Under the pieces are notes generated by a model. It was not told the DNA's origin, ran no database searches, and was given only the letters and a program-made list of their open reading frames with translations. The translations under genes and the position numbers were made by a program. Below are positions 33,323 to 41,713 of a stretch of DNA of 64,000 nucleotides, in pieces. This DNA comes from DATHAP01 sp963762865 (GTDB taxonomy: Bacteria > Actinomycetota > Actinomycetes > JACCUZ01): the NCBI GenBank assembly GCA_963762865.1, contig CAVXNC010000003.1:310001-374000 (forward strand). Direction: 5' to 3'. The first letter of the stretch is position 1. Each line of letters opens with the position of its first letter.

Positions 33323-33703
33323 GTGCCCGTCGTCCGTCCTGCCGACCTCTCCTGGTCAGAGCTGCCCGGCCGGCTGGCTGCCGACCCGCTGGCCGCGCGG
33401 CCGATGGCCGGAATCGACACCGGCACCACGGTGCGGGTGGTCCGGGTCAACCCAGGCCCGCGGCTCCCGCACCTGCACCCGCACAGTGCGGAGATCCTCT
33501 ACATCCTGACCGGCACCGGGACCACCTGGGAGGGCGACGAGGCGCACCCGGTCGGGCCCGGCGACGTCGTGGTGGTCCCCACCGGGGTGCCGCACGCGAC
33601 GGTGGCGACCAGCCCGGAGGGGCTCACGGTCGTCTGCTTCTTCGCGCACCCCGACCTGGGTGCCAACACCGAGGACCTGCCCGGCCCCGAGCGCTCCACC
33701 TGA
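33323..33703 (+). CDS. Cupin-domain protein
   Basis: 126 residues, GTG start with GGAGCC upstream. Single cupin barrel: LPHLHPHSAEILYILTGTG (His ligands in HLHPH and Glu) and GPGDVVVVPTGVPHATVA (His). Distinct from the cupin at 18939. Last gene of the 30409 operon (53-base gap). Possible dioxygenase or isomerase for a pathway intermediate; no signal peptide. Confidence 0.78.
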   Translation: MPVVRPADLSWSELPGRLAADPLAARPMAGIDTGTTVRVVRVNPGPRLPHLHPHSAEILYILTGTGTTWEGDEAHPVGPGDVVVVPTGVPHATVATSPEGLTVVCFFAHPDLGANTEDLPGPERST

Positions 33704-33737
33704 GCCCCTGACACGTGGTGAGACGGCCGTGGCTGGC

Positions 33738-33797
33738 TCTTGACTCCCGCTCGTGGCCGAGGACTACCGTTGAGTCTCCAATTCCAGGCGACTGGAA
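33738..33797 (+). promoter_or_regulatory. Putative promoter and palindrome before a short reading frame
   Basis: TTGACT at 33738-33743 with TACCGT about 19 bases later suggests a weak promoter. TTCCAG-GCGA-CTGGAA (33782-33797) is a perfect inverted repeat just before a strong Shine-Dalgarno GGAAGGAGAG. It may be an operator or the 5' hairpin of a short RNA. Confidence 0.35.
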
Positions 33798-33808
33798 GGA
33801 GAGATCGC

Positions 33809-33853
33809 GTGACGACCCCCCAGCGTTCCTCCGTAGAGCCCGAAGGACCTTGA
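33809..33853 (+). CDS. Possible 14-residue leader-type peptide
   Basis: GTG at 33809 follows AAGGAGAG by seven bases and encodes VTTPQRSSVEPEGP before TGA. It is followed at once by two hairpins (33844-33859 overlapping the stop, and 33873-33908), the second a strong terminator. A peptide plus terminator with no downstream gene on this strand suggests either an attenuator remnant or a small RNA with a short coding part. No runs of a single amino acid that would tell what it senses. Translation is not proven. Confidence 0.35.
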   Translation: MTTPQRSSVEPEGP

Positions 33854-33908
33854 GGTCCTGAGCTCGTTCCGTGAAGGCCAGCGCCGGATCGCTCCGACGC
33901 TGGCCTTC
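33844..33908 (+). terminator. Tandem hairpins ending the short transcript
   Basis: AGGACCT-TG-AGGTCCT (33844-33859) overlaps the stop of the 14-codon frame; GAAGGCCAGCG ... CGCTGGCCTTC (33873-33883 with 33898-33908) is an 11-base perfect stem whose loop contains an inner CGGA/TCCG pair. No U-run follows, as usual for high-GC actinomycete terminators. They terminate the rightward operon or the short RNA. Confidence 0.6.
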
Positions 33909-33934
33909 CTGCGTCCGCAGGCTGCGCAGACACA

Positions 33935-33979
33935 CGACTGGCGCCGGCCCGTGGGATCGGGGGAGGCCGGCGCCAGTCG
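33935..33979 (-). terminator. Terminator of the ABC-importer operon
   Basis: CGACTGGCGCCGGCC (33935-33949) and GGCCGGCGCCAGTCG (33965-33979) form a perfect 15-base stem around a 15-base loop, 11 bases past the stop of the solute-binding protein gene on the minus strand. It can act in both directions between convergent units. Confidence 0.75.
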
Positions 33980-33990
33980 CGGGGAGGGGT

Positions 33991-35037
33991 CTAGATGTCG
34001 CCGGGCTGGACCTCCAGCCCGAGGTCCTCCTGCACCTGGGTCAGGCAGGAGAAGTCGGCGTGCTCCTTCCAGTCGAAGCCCTCGGGCACGTTGCCGTTCT
34101 CGATCATGTCGTCGTTCCACTGCTCGAACGCCTCGAGCGGGACGCCGCCGGTGAGCGCCCAGTTGTACTCCATCTCGGCCTGCCACTCGTCCAGGTCACC
34201 CTCGGTGGGCTCCAGGTCGTACTTCTTGCCGATCTCCACCGCGGCGTCCTGGTTGTCGGTGTAGTCGTCACCCTCGGATGCCCACTGCTTGGCCTGGATG
34301 CGGCCCTTGAGGTAGGCGCAGACCGCGTCCTTGTTGTCCTCCATGGTGTCGCTCTTGACGACCCAGACCTCCTGCGGGGCGTCCTTGTACTCCTGGTAGA
34401 TCATCTCGCCGTTGGCCTCGTCCAGGGGGAGGAGGTGGCGAGGCTGGAGCACCGCGACGTCGATCTGGCCGGCGATCAGTGCCTGGAGCCGGTCGTCCGA
34501 CCCGCCTTCGATCTGCACCCACTCCATCGACTCCGGGTCGACCCCCATGTCCTCGAGGATCTTCTCGCCCACGGTGATGTTGCGGTCGCCTGCCGGGCCA
34601 CCGGAGATCTTCAGGCCCTCCAGGTTGTTCTTGTCGACACCCTCGCGGATGCCGAGGAACCACGCCTCGGTGTCCTTCTCCACGCCCACGATCTTCATCG
34701 GGACGCTGCCCTCGGCCAGCGCCGCCCAGATGACGTCGCTCTCGCCCTGGGCGATCCAGACGTTGCCGCCGACCAGGCCGGCGATGTACTCGTCGGAGGC
34801 GACGACCTCGGCCGGCTTGGTGAGGCCGAGCTTCGGCCAGTACTTGTCGTCGGCGATCATCCAGGCCAGCTGGTTCATGTAGTCGTCGTTGTCGATGGCC
34901 AGCTTGACCTGGTCGAGGCTCAGGCCGCCGTCGCCGCCGTCGCCGCTGCCTCCGTCGCCACCGTCGTCGCCACCCCCGCACGCGGCTACCAGGAGTGCTG
35001 CCGCCAGCGCGAGCGCCGGCAGTCTGACCTTCTTCAT
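33991..35037 (-). CDS. ABC transporter substrate-binding lipoprotein (SsuA/THI5/NMT1-like)
   Basis: 348 residues. Lipoprotein signal with lipobox LVAAC (Cys20), then a Gly/Asp-rich linker (about 21-38) and a periplasmic-binding fold of the sulfonate/nitrate/taurine/pyrimidine class (VKLAIDNDDYMNQLAWMIAD; LIAGQIDVAVLQPRHLLPLD). Exported and anchored to the outer face of the membrane. ATG at 35037 with GGAGTA upstream. Last gene of the operon, 67 bases after the second permease. Ligand is not predictable; sulfonate or N-heterocycle are the known alternatives for the class. Confidence 0.88.
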   Translation of the reverse strand: MKKVRLPALALAAALLVAACGGGDDGGDGGSGDGGDGGLSLDQVKLAIDNDDYMNQLAWMIADDKYWPKLGLTKPAEVVASDEYIAGLVGGNVWIAQGESDVIWAALAEGSVPMKIVGVEKDTEAWFLGIREGVDKNNLEGLKISGGPAGDRNITVGEKILEDMGVDPESMEWVQIEGGSDDRLQALIAGQIDVAVLQPRHLLPLDEANGEMIYQEYKDAPQEVWVVKSDTMEDNKDAVCAYLKGRIQAKQWASEGDDYTDNQDAAVEIGKKYDLEPTEGDLDEWQAEMEYNWALTGGVPLEAFEQWNDDMIENGNVPEGFDWKEHADFSCLTQVQEDLGLEVQPGDI

Positions 35038-35104
35038 CCTGTACTCCTTCTGCGCTGTCACCGGGAGAACCTGCTGCACGTGCCTGAACCACCGCGCGTC
35101 GGGA

Positions 35105-35935
35105 CTACGCCCGCCATGCGGAGACCTTGCGTTCGAGGAGCTGGCTCAGACCCACCAACGCGACGCAGAAGAGCACGAAGATCAGCAACATGCCGTACAT
35201 CCGTGCGCTGTTGAAGGTCTTGCCGGCCAGCGTGATGATGTAGCCGATGCCGTCGGAGGCCGTGAAGATCTCGCCGATGAAGAGACCGATCAGGCCGCGC
35301 GATACACCCATCCGGATGCCGGTGGCGATGAACGGGACCGTCGACGGGAACACGACCGAGCGGAACAGCCGCACGCGGCTGGCCCCGAAGGACTTCGCCG
35401 CCCCGACCAGGGAGGTGTCGACGGTCTTGACGCCCTCCATCACCACGACCAGAGTCGCCGGGACGGCCGACAGCACGATGATGACGACTCGCGCCGTGTC
35501 GTTGATGCCGACCCAGAGCAGGATCAGCGGCATCAGGATCAGTCGCGGCGTGGTGTAGAGCGCCCACACGTACGTGCTGAGGATCCGGTCCAGGATCCGC
35601 ACGCCGCCGATGAGCAGCCCCAGCGGTATCGCGATGGCGATCGAGATGACCATGCCGACGACGTAGATCCAGGCGCTGATCGCCAGGTTGCCCCACAGGA
35701 TGCCCTCGTCGCTCATCTCCTTGAGCTCGCGGAAGACGTCGGTCACCGAGGGCAGGAAGAGCTGCGGGATGTCGCTGTAGACCGCCACCAGCTGCCAGAT
35801 GACGAAGAACGTCGAGAGGTTGATCACGCCGATGATCCAGCGTTGCTTTCGCGAGTAGACGCGACGACTGCTTCGGTACGCGCGGAAGGTCTTGACGTCG
35901 GGAGGCCGCACAGGCTTCGCGGTGGCTGTGCTCAC
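35105..35935 (-). CDS. ABC transporter permease (SsuC/TauC-like) 2
   Basis: 276 residues, six predicted membrane segments, the binding-protein-dependent inner-membrane domain with the cytoplasmic EAA loop around GAAKSFGASRVRLFRSVVFP (EGVKTVDTSLVGAAKSFGA). GTG overlaps the stop of the first permease. Having two different permease genes suggests a heterodimeric channel, as in some pyrimidine/thiamine-precursor importers. Confidence 0.9.
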   Translation of the reverse strand: MSTATAKPVRPPDVKTFRAYRSSRRVYSRKQRWIIGVINLSTFFVIWQLVAVYSDIPQLFLPSVTDVFRELKEMSDEGILWGNLAISAWIYVVGMVISIAIAIPLGLLIGGVRILDRILSTYVWALYTTPRLILMPLILLWVGINDTARVVIIVLSAVPATLVVVMEGVKTVDTSLVGAAKSFGASRVRLFRSVVFPSTVPFIATGIRMGVSRGLIGLFIGEIFTASDGIGYIITLAGKTFNSARMYGMLLIFVLFCVALVGLSQLLERKVSAWRA

Positions 35936-36753
35936 AGCACCACCTCCTCGCGCCAGCGGCTCGCGTAGGCCTCGAGCTTGCGCGACAGGCTCACGAGCAG
36001 CAGGGCGATGGCGATCAGCACGCCGGTGAAGGCGAACATCCGCGCGGTGTCGAAGTTGCGCATCGACTGCATGACCTCGGTGCCGATACCGCCCGAGCCG
36101 GTCGTCAGCTCGATGACCAGCAGGCCGACGAAGCCGCGGGAGATTCCGTTGCGCACCCCACTGGCGATGAAGGGGAGCGTGTTGGGTGCGATGACCTTGC
36201 CGAACATGTCGAGCCGGCCGGCGCCGAAGCTCCTTGCGGCTCGCACGAGCGACTCGTCGGTGGTCTGGACTCCGTCCTTGCAGCTGAGGATGATCGGGAT
36301 CACCGCCGAGAGGAAGACCAGCCAGACCTTCACCTCGAACCCGAATCCGAGGAAGAGGATGAGCAGTGGGGCCAGCGCGATGCGTGGCATCGCGAAGAAG
36401 CCCCAGAGGTAGGGCGACGTGATGAGGTCGGCAGTCGGCGACATGCCGATGGCCAGGCCCAGCGGGATGCCGACCACGAGCGAGATCGCCAGCCCGACGA
36501 ACATCGCCCGCATGCTGTCGATGACCGGCGGCCACAGGTCGCCAGCCGCCCACGTGTCGATGAACGACTGCCACACGGCCACGGGGCCGGGGAACAGGAT
36601 CGGGTTCGGGTCGAAGACCCAGATGACCGACTGCCAGACGAGCACGAACCCGGCGAAGCTGATCAGGCCCGGCACCGGCTTGAGGGCCCAGCGCTGCCAG
36701 CGCGGGCGGCCCGGGCGCCGCTGCAGGCCGGCGCTGATCGCAGCCGTCGCCAC
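35932..36753 (-). CDS. ABC transporter permease (SsuC/TauC-like) 1
   Basis: 273 residues, six membrane segments, EAA loop VRAARSFGAGRLDMFGKVIA. Homologous but clearly distinct from the second permease. GTG start overlaps the ATPase stop by one base. Part of the ATPase-permease-permease-binding protein operon transcribed from 37.7 kb. Confidence 0.9.
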   Translation of the reverse strand: MATAAISAGLQRRPGRPRWQRWALKPVPGLISFAGFVLVWQSVIWVFDPNPILFPGPVAVWQSFIDTWAAGDLWPPVIDSMRAMFVGLAISLVVGIPLGLAIGMSPTADLITSPYLWGFFAMPRIALAPLLILFLGFGFEVKVWLVFLSAVIPIILSCKDGVQTTDESLVRAARSFGAGRLDMFGKVIAPNTLPFIASGVRNGISRGFVGLLVIELTTGSGGIGTEVMQSMRNFDTARMFAFTGVLIAIALLLVSLSRKLEAYASRWREEVVL

Positions 36754-37589
36754 TAGGCCTCCCTCGCGACCGGGAGGGTCTCGGCCTCGGCGCGCGCCGG
36801 GCGCTCGGAGGACAGCAGGTCCCAGACGTGGTCGCGCAGTGCCTGGAAGGCCGGCAGCTGCCGGCTTGCCCGGCTGCGCGGCCGAGGAAGGTCGACGTCG
36901 ACGAGCTCCTTGATGCGCCCGGGGCGGTTCGTGACGACGGCGATGCGGTCGGCCAGCGTGACCGCCTCGTCGACCCCGTGGGTGATGAAGACGATGGGCT
37001 GGCCGGTCTTGGCGACGATCTTGGTGAGCTCTTCCTGCATCAGCTCCCGGGTCATCGCGTCGACGGCGGCGAAGGGCTCGTCCATGAGCAGCAGGCGGGG
37101 CTCGGTGACGAGCGCCCGGGCCAGACCGACGCGCTGCCGCATGCCGCCGGAGAGCTCCCGTGGGTAGGCCTTCTCGAAGCCGGTCAGCCCGACCATCTCG
37201 ATGTAGTGCCGCACCTTCTCAGCGGTGCCGGAGTCGAGCCGGTGCTGCATCTCGAGCCCGAAGCGGACGTTCGACTCGACGGTGCGCCACGGCATCAGGG
37301 CGTAGTCCTGGAACACCACAGCCCGGTCCGGCCCGGGCCCGGTCACCGTCTTGCCGAAGACCTTGACCTCGCCGGCGGCTGCCGGGACCAGGCCGGCCAC
37401 CACGTTGAGGAACGTGCTCTTGCCGCAGCCACTGGGCCCGACGATCGCCAGGAACTCGCCCTCGGCGACATCGAGCGTGAAGTCCTCGAGTGCGATCAGC
37501 GTGCTCTTGTCCCGGGTGCGCTCGTAGGCGACCGCCACGCCCTTGGCCTCGACGGCGAGCTCACGACCTGCTGGTGGTGCACCCTGCAT
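36753..37589 (-). CDS. ABC transporter ATPase (SsuB/TauB-like)
   Basis: 278 residues. Walker A VGPSGCGKST, Q-loop VVFQDYALMPW, signature LSGGMRQR, Walker B LLLMDEPFAAVD, switch ITHGVDEAV. The YALMPWRTV and PFAAVDAMTR forms are those of the nitrate/sulfonate/taurine subgroup. Energises uptake by the two permeases. First gene of the operon; its promoter region holds LacI-type operator E. Confidence 0.93.
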   Translation of the reverse strand: MQGAPPAGRELAVEAKGVAVAYERTRDKSTLIALEDFTLDVAEGEFLAIVGPSGCGKSTFLNVVAGLVPAAAGEVKVFGKTVTGPGPDRAVVFQDYALMPWRTVESNVRFGLEMQHRLDSGTAEKVRHYIEMVGLTGFEKAYPRELSGGMRQRVGLARALVTEPRLLLMDEPFAAVDAMTRELMQEELTKIVAKTGQPIVFITHGVDEAVTLADRIAVVTNRPGRIKELVDVDLPRPRSRASRQLPAFQALRDHVWDLLSSERPARAEAETLPVAREA

Positions 37590-37656
37590 CTGCTCCGTGC
37601 CTCCAGTGCGTCGTGGCGCCGGGGAGACCGGGTCGCCCGGCTGCCCGTCCGATCAA

Positions 37657-37708
37657 TGCAATCGTTTGCCCGTGGGGGTCAGTATTGACGACCCAGATCA
37701 CGTGTCAA
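37657..37708 (-). promoter_or_regulatory. Importer-operon promoter with LacI-type operator E
   Basis: Minus strand: TTGACA (37708-37703), 16 bases, AATACT (37686-37681). Downstream of the predicted start lies TGCAATCGTTTGCC (37657-37670), with CG centre at 37663-37664; twelve of fourteen bases match TGCAATCGATTGCA. Position after +1 suits a roadblock-type repressor site. The rest of 37590-37781 shows no gene. Confidence 0.72.
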
Positions 37709-37781
37709 GGGTTTCGCCGCAGTGAAGTGCCGGACCGATGCTCGAGCGTCACCGCTCCGATACGCCCCGTCGCGCGGGTGG

Positions 37782-38783
37782 TCAGGTCACCAGGTGCAGG
37801 CCGGCAAGGCTCACCCCGGCGACCAGGACCCACGACGCCAGGCCGACCACTGCGGCCCGTCGGCCAGTGACCGCGAGGGTGCGCACGTCCAGCGACGCAC
37901 CGAGGCTGAACAGCGCCGCAGCGAGCAGCACCGAACGCACCGTCTCGGCCAGGTCGAGCGCGTCATCCGACATCAGCCCGAGTGACCGGACGCCGACCAT
38001 CACGAGGAAGCCGGCGATGAAGAACGGCACGACGGGTACGTCCGGAGGCGCCGTGCCCGGCTCGTCCCGGGCCGACCGCCGCGCGGTCACTGCTGCTGCG
38101 GTGACCATCGGCGCGAGGAGCAGCACGCGCACCAGCTTGACCAGGACAGCGGTCCCGAGGGCCACCGTCCCGACCCCACCGGCAGTTGCGACGACCTGCC
38201 CGACGTCGTGCACGCTGGCACCGACCCACAGCCCGAACTCGTGCTGGGACAAGCCCAATGGGCCTCTCAGCACCGGCAGGACGAGGATCGCGAGACTGCC
38301 GCACACCGTCACCAGGGCGACCGCCGTCGCGACGTCCTTCTCCTCGTGACGCCGGGTCCCGCTCATCGCCACGATGGCCGAGACGCCGCAGATCGAGAAG
38401 CCGGTCGCGATGAAGAGCGACATCGCCCGAGGCAGACCCATCAGGTGCCCGAGCCACAGCGTGACGACGAAGGTCAGGGCGACCGTCACCAGGATCAGCA
38501 GCAGCGTCGGCACGCCGAGGTCGAGCATCTGGCCGACGGAAAGCTCGAGACCGAGCAGCACGATGCCGGCCTGCAGCAGCTTCTTGCGGGCGAAGGCCGT
38601 GCCCGCCTCCGCCCAGGCCGGCAGCGGGCGCAGCGACCGCACGACGACACCCAGCAGGACGGCCGCGGTCAGGGCATTGAGTGCGTCGGCCCAGGCATGC
38701 AGCACGATGGCCGCCACGGCACCGGCGACCGCCACGGCCAGGCCCGGCGCGAGGCGGCTCGTGGGAGCCCGGTCCACCGTCAC
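37782..38783 (-). CDS. YeiH-type putative sulfate exporter family transporter
   Basis: 333 residues, about ten membrane segments; LLQAGIVLLGLELSVGQ and FSICGVSAIVAMSG are the family hallmarks (UPF0324/YeiH). The sulfate-exporter name is a prediction for the family, but the gene sits beside a LacI regulator that appears to control a SuyAB/TauE operon, so a sulfur-anion role is plausible. GTG 38783 is chosen because the operator ends two bases upstream; a TTG at 38792 would lie inside the operator. Divergent from lacI. Confidence 0.8.
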   Translation of the reverse strand: MTVDRAPTSRLAPGLAVAVAGAVAAIVLHAWADALNALTAAVLLGVVVRSLRPLPAWAEAGTAFARKKLLQAGIVLLGLELSVGQMLDLGVPTLLLILVTVALTFVVTLWLGHLMGLPRAMSLFIATGFSICGVSAIVAMSGTRRHEEKDVATAVALVTVCGSLAILVLPVLRGPLGLSQHEFGLWVGASVHDVGQVVATAGGVGTVALGTAVLVKLVRVLLLAPMVTAAAVTARRSARDEPGTAPPDVPVVPFFIAGFLVMVGVRSLGLMSDDALDLAETVRSVLLAAALFSLGASLDVRTLAVTGRRAAVVGLASWVLVAGVSLAGLHLVT

Positions 38784-38784
38784 A

Positions 38785-38804
38785 TCGTGCAATCGTATGC
38801 ACGA
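38785..38804. promoter_or_regulatory. LacI-type operator F between yeiH-like gene and the LacI regulator
   Basis: TCGTGCAATCGTATGCACGA, a 20-base palindrome with seven-base perfect outer arms and CG centre at 38794-38795. Core TGCAATCGTATGCA matches the six-site consensus at thirteen of fourteen positions. Lies between the start of the YeiH-like gene and the regulator's own promoter, so autoregulation is expected. Confidence 0.78.
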
Positions 38805-38833
38805 AAGCCTGCCTGCCGGGCGCTCCTGCTCAC

Positions 38834-38839
38834 TACAGT
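38834..38839 (+). promoter_or_regulatory. -10 element of the LacI gene (leaderless)
   Basis: TACAGT ends six bases before the GTG start at 38846, the spacing at which the first base of the start codon would be the transcription start. No clear -35 at 38811-38816. No Shine-Dalgarno sequence is present. Confidence 0.5.
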
Positions 38840-38845
38840 GCCCCC

Positions 38846-39877
38846 GTGCGAGCGCCCACCCTGCGAGAGGTCGCCGAGGCGGCGTCGGTCCACGTGGCCA
38901 CCGCCTCGCGCGCGCTCAACCCGCAGACCCGCGCGATGGTGAGTCCGGTCACCGCCGACCGGGTGCTGCGTGCGGCCAGGTCCCTCGGCTACCGCCCCAA
39001 CATCTACGCCCGCAGCCTCAAGACCGCGCGCACGGACTCGATCGGCGTGGTCATCCCCGACCTGACCAACCCGCTGGTGCCGCCGATGGTCCGCGGCGCG
39101 GAGGACGTCCTCCTGCGGTCGGGCTACAACCTGATGGTCGTCAACACCGACAACGACCCCGAGCGCGAGCGCGCCCAGATCCAGTCGCTTCGGGCGCGTC
39201 AGGTCGAGGGCCTGATCGTCGCGACCGCGCATCTCGAGCACCCCTACCTGGAGAAGCTGCATGCCGAGGGCGTACCGCTCGTGCTGGCGAACCGGCTCCT
39301 CGGCGCGGGCCACATCCCTTCGGTCACCGCCGACAACGCGGTCGGCAGCGCGATGGCCGTCGAGCACCTGGCTGCGCTCGGCCACCGGCGCATCGCGCAC
39401 GTCTCCGGCCCCGAGGACCTCTCGACCGGCCGGGTCCGGCGCCGCGGCTACCTGGACGGCCTGCGGGCCGCGGGGCTCCGGGATGACCCCGACCTCCTGG
39501 TCACCTGCGAGGCGTGGACCGAGGAGGAGGGGGCGAGAGCACTGGGCCGGCTGCTCGACTCGGGCACCGAGGTGACAGGGGTCGTCGCCGGACACGACCG
39601 GGTCGCGCTCGGCTGCTACGACGCCCTGACCGTCCGCGGGCTGTCCTGCCCCGAGGACGTGAGCGTGGTCGGCTTCAACGACATGCCGTTCATGGACAAG
39701 ATGCGCCCGGCCCTGACCACGGTGCGGATCGAGCACTACGAGGTCGGTGCCGAAGCGGCTCGGCTGCTGCTCGACGCGCTGCGTGAGCCGGCCCGGCCGC
39801 CGCGCACTGTGCTGCTCCCGCCGCGACTGGTGGTCCGGAGCTCGACCGCTCCCGTCCGGGCGCCGGTCACCACCTGA
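38846..39877 (+). CDS. LacI-family transcriptional regulator of the catabolic cluster
   Basis: 343 residues. N-terminal helix-turn-helix TLREVAEAASVHVATASRAL at about residues 5-24, hinge helix region around RPNIYARSLKT, then a periplasmic-binding-type sensor domain (IGVVIPDLTNPLVPPMVRGA; GVVAGHDRVALGCYDAL; SVVGFNDMPFMDKMRPALTT). Effector unknown. Operator F overlaps its upstream region, and five more copies of the same palindrome stand before catabolic and transport operons in this window. I infer it is the repressor of all of them. Confidence 0.9.
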   Translation: MRAPTLREVAEAASVHVATASRALNPQTRAMVSPVTADRVLRAARSLGYRPNIYARSLKTARTDSIGVVIPDLTNPLVPPMVRGAEDVLLRSGYNLMVVNTDNDPERERAQIQSLRARQVEGLIVATAHLEHPYLEKLHAEGVPLVLANRLLGAGHIPSVTADNAVGSAMAVEHLAALGHRRIAHVSGPEDLSTGRVRRRGYLDGLRAAGLRDDPDLLVTCEAWTEEEGARALGRLLDSGTEVTGVVAGHDRVALGCYDALTVRGLSCPEDVSVVGFNDMPFMDKMRPALTTVRIEHYEVGAEAARLLLDALREPARPPRTVLLPPRLVVRSSTAPVRAPVTT

Positions 39878-39894
39878 CGGGTGGCCGGCGGCGG

Positions 39895-41713
39895 TCAGGC
39901 GTCGCCGAGCCGCGCGCGCAGTCCGTCGAGCTCGGTCATCAGCATCGCGGGCACCTTGTCGGAGCCGATCTTCTCGAACCACTCCTGGATCTGGGGCACC
40001 TCGGCGCGCCACTCGTCCACGTCGACCCGGAGCACCGCCTCCAGGGCCTCCGGCGTCATGTCCAGGCCGGAGACGTCGAGCGACTCCGGGGTCGGCACGT
40101 GCCCGATCGGCGTCTCGTCGGCAGCGGCGCGGCCCTCGATGCGCTCGATGACCCACTTGAGTACCCGGCCGTTCTCGCCGTAGCCCGGCCACAGGAAGCC
40201 GCCGTCCTCGTCGCGGCGGAACCAGTTGACGTAGAAGATCTTCGGCAGCTTCGAGTCGTCGGCCTCCTTGCCCACCGAGACCCAGTGCCCGAAGTAGTCG
40301 CCGGCGTTGTAGCCGATGAAGGGCAGCATGGCCATCGGGTCGCGGCGCACCACACCGACCTCGCCCTTGGCCGCCGCGGTCGTCTCGGACGAGAGGGTCG
40401 CGCCCATGAACACGCCGTGGACCCAGTCGCGGGCCTCGTACACCAGGGGGATCGTCGTCTTGCGGCGGCCGCCGAAGAGGATCGCCGAGATCGGCACGCC
40501 GCTGCGGGTCCTCGTACTCCGGCGCGATGATCGGGCACTGCATGATCGGCGTGCAGAAGCGCGAGTTCGGGTGCGACGACGGCTCGTCGGACTCGGGCGT
40601 CCAGTCGCGGCCCTTCCAGTCGGTCAGGTGAGCCGGCGGCTGGTCGGTCATGCCCTCCCACCAGATGTCGCCGTCGTCGGTGAGCGCCACGTTCGTGAAG
40701 AGCGAGTTGCCCTTGGCGATGGTCCGCATCGCGTTCGGGTTGGTGTCCCATCCTGTGCCGGGAGCCACGCCGAAGAGCCCGAACTCCGGGTTGAGGGCGT
40801 ACAGCCGGCCGTCCTCACCGAAGCGCATCCAGGCGATGTCGTCGCCGAGGGTCTCGACCTTCCAGCCCTCGATGGTGGGCTCGAGCATCGCGAGGTTGGT
40901 CTTGCCGCACGCGCTCGGGAAGGCCGCCGCGACGTAGTTGACCTGCTGCTCGGGCGAGGTGAGCTTGAGGATCAGCATGTGCTCCGCGAGCCAGCCCTCG
41001 TCGCGGGCCATCGCCGAGGCGATGCGCAGCGAGTAGCACTTCTTGCCGAGCAGCGAGTTGCCGCCGTAGCCGGAGCCGTAGCTCCAGATCATCCGCTCCT
41101 CGGGGAACTGGGTGATGAACTTCTCCTCGTTGCACGGCCACGGCACGTCGTCCTGGCCTGGCTCGAGGGGGGCGCCCACCGAGTGCAGGCAGGGGACGTA
41201 CGTCGCGTCGTCGCCCATGCGCTCCAGGACGGCGGTACCCATCCTCGCCATGATCCGCATCGAGCAGACGACGTAGGCCGAGTCGGTGATCTCGACGCCG
41301 AACATCGGCTCGTCGGCCTCCAGCGGGCCCATGCAGAACGGGATGACGTACATCGTGCGACCGCGCATCGAGCCGCGGTAGCGCTCGGTCATCGTGGCCT
41401 TCATCTCGTCGGGGTCGACCCAGTTGTTGGTCGCGCCGGCGTCGGCCTCGTCGACCGAGCAGATGAAGGTGCGCTCCTCGACCCGGGCGACGTCGCCGGG
41501 GTCGGTCCGTGCCAGGAACGAGTTGGGCTTGATCTCCTCGTTGAGCTTGATCAGCGTCCCGGCGGCGACGAGCTCCTGCGTGAGCCGGTCCCACTCCTCG
41601 TCCGACCCGTCGCACCACACGACGCGGTCCGGCTGGGTCAGCTCGGCGACCTCGGCGACCCAGTCGTTGAGCCGCCGGTGCGTCGTCGGGGAGTCGATCA
41701 TGGGTGCCGTCAT
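39895..41713 (-). CDS. pckG: Phosphoenolpyruvate carboxykinase (GTP), one-base frame break
   Basis: 605 residues when one extra base near 40501 is removed; the break joins APEYEDPQ to GVPISAILFGGRR. P-loop FPSACGKTNLAML with the reactive Cys, NWFRRDEDGGFLWPG and GTP-contacting FVNW-type region near the C-terminus are intact. Converts oxaloacetate and GTP to PEP in gluconeogenesis. ATG 41713. This is normally a single-copy central-metabolism gene, so the break is most likely a sequence error. Convergent with the LacI gene, 17 bases apart. Confidence 0.92.

Noticed and set aside
33844..33908. Cysteine- or sulfur-responsive attenuator
   Set aside because: The 14-codon frame has no Cys or Met run and there is no downstream gene on that strand to attenuate.
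38784..38792. TTG 38792 as start of the YeiH-like gene
   Set aside because: The codon is inside LacI operator F; a GTG at 38783 is more likely.
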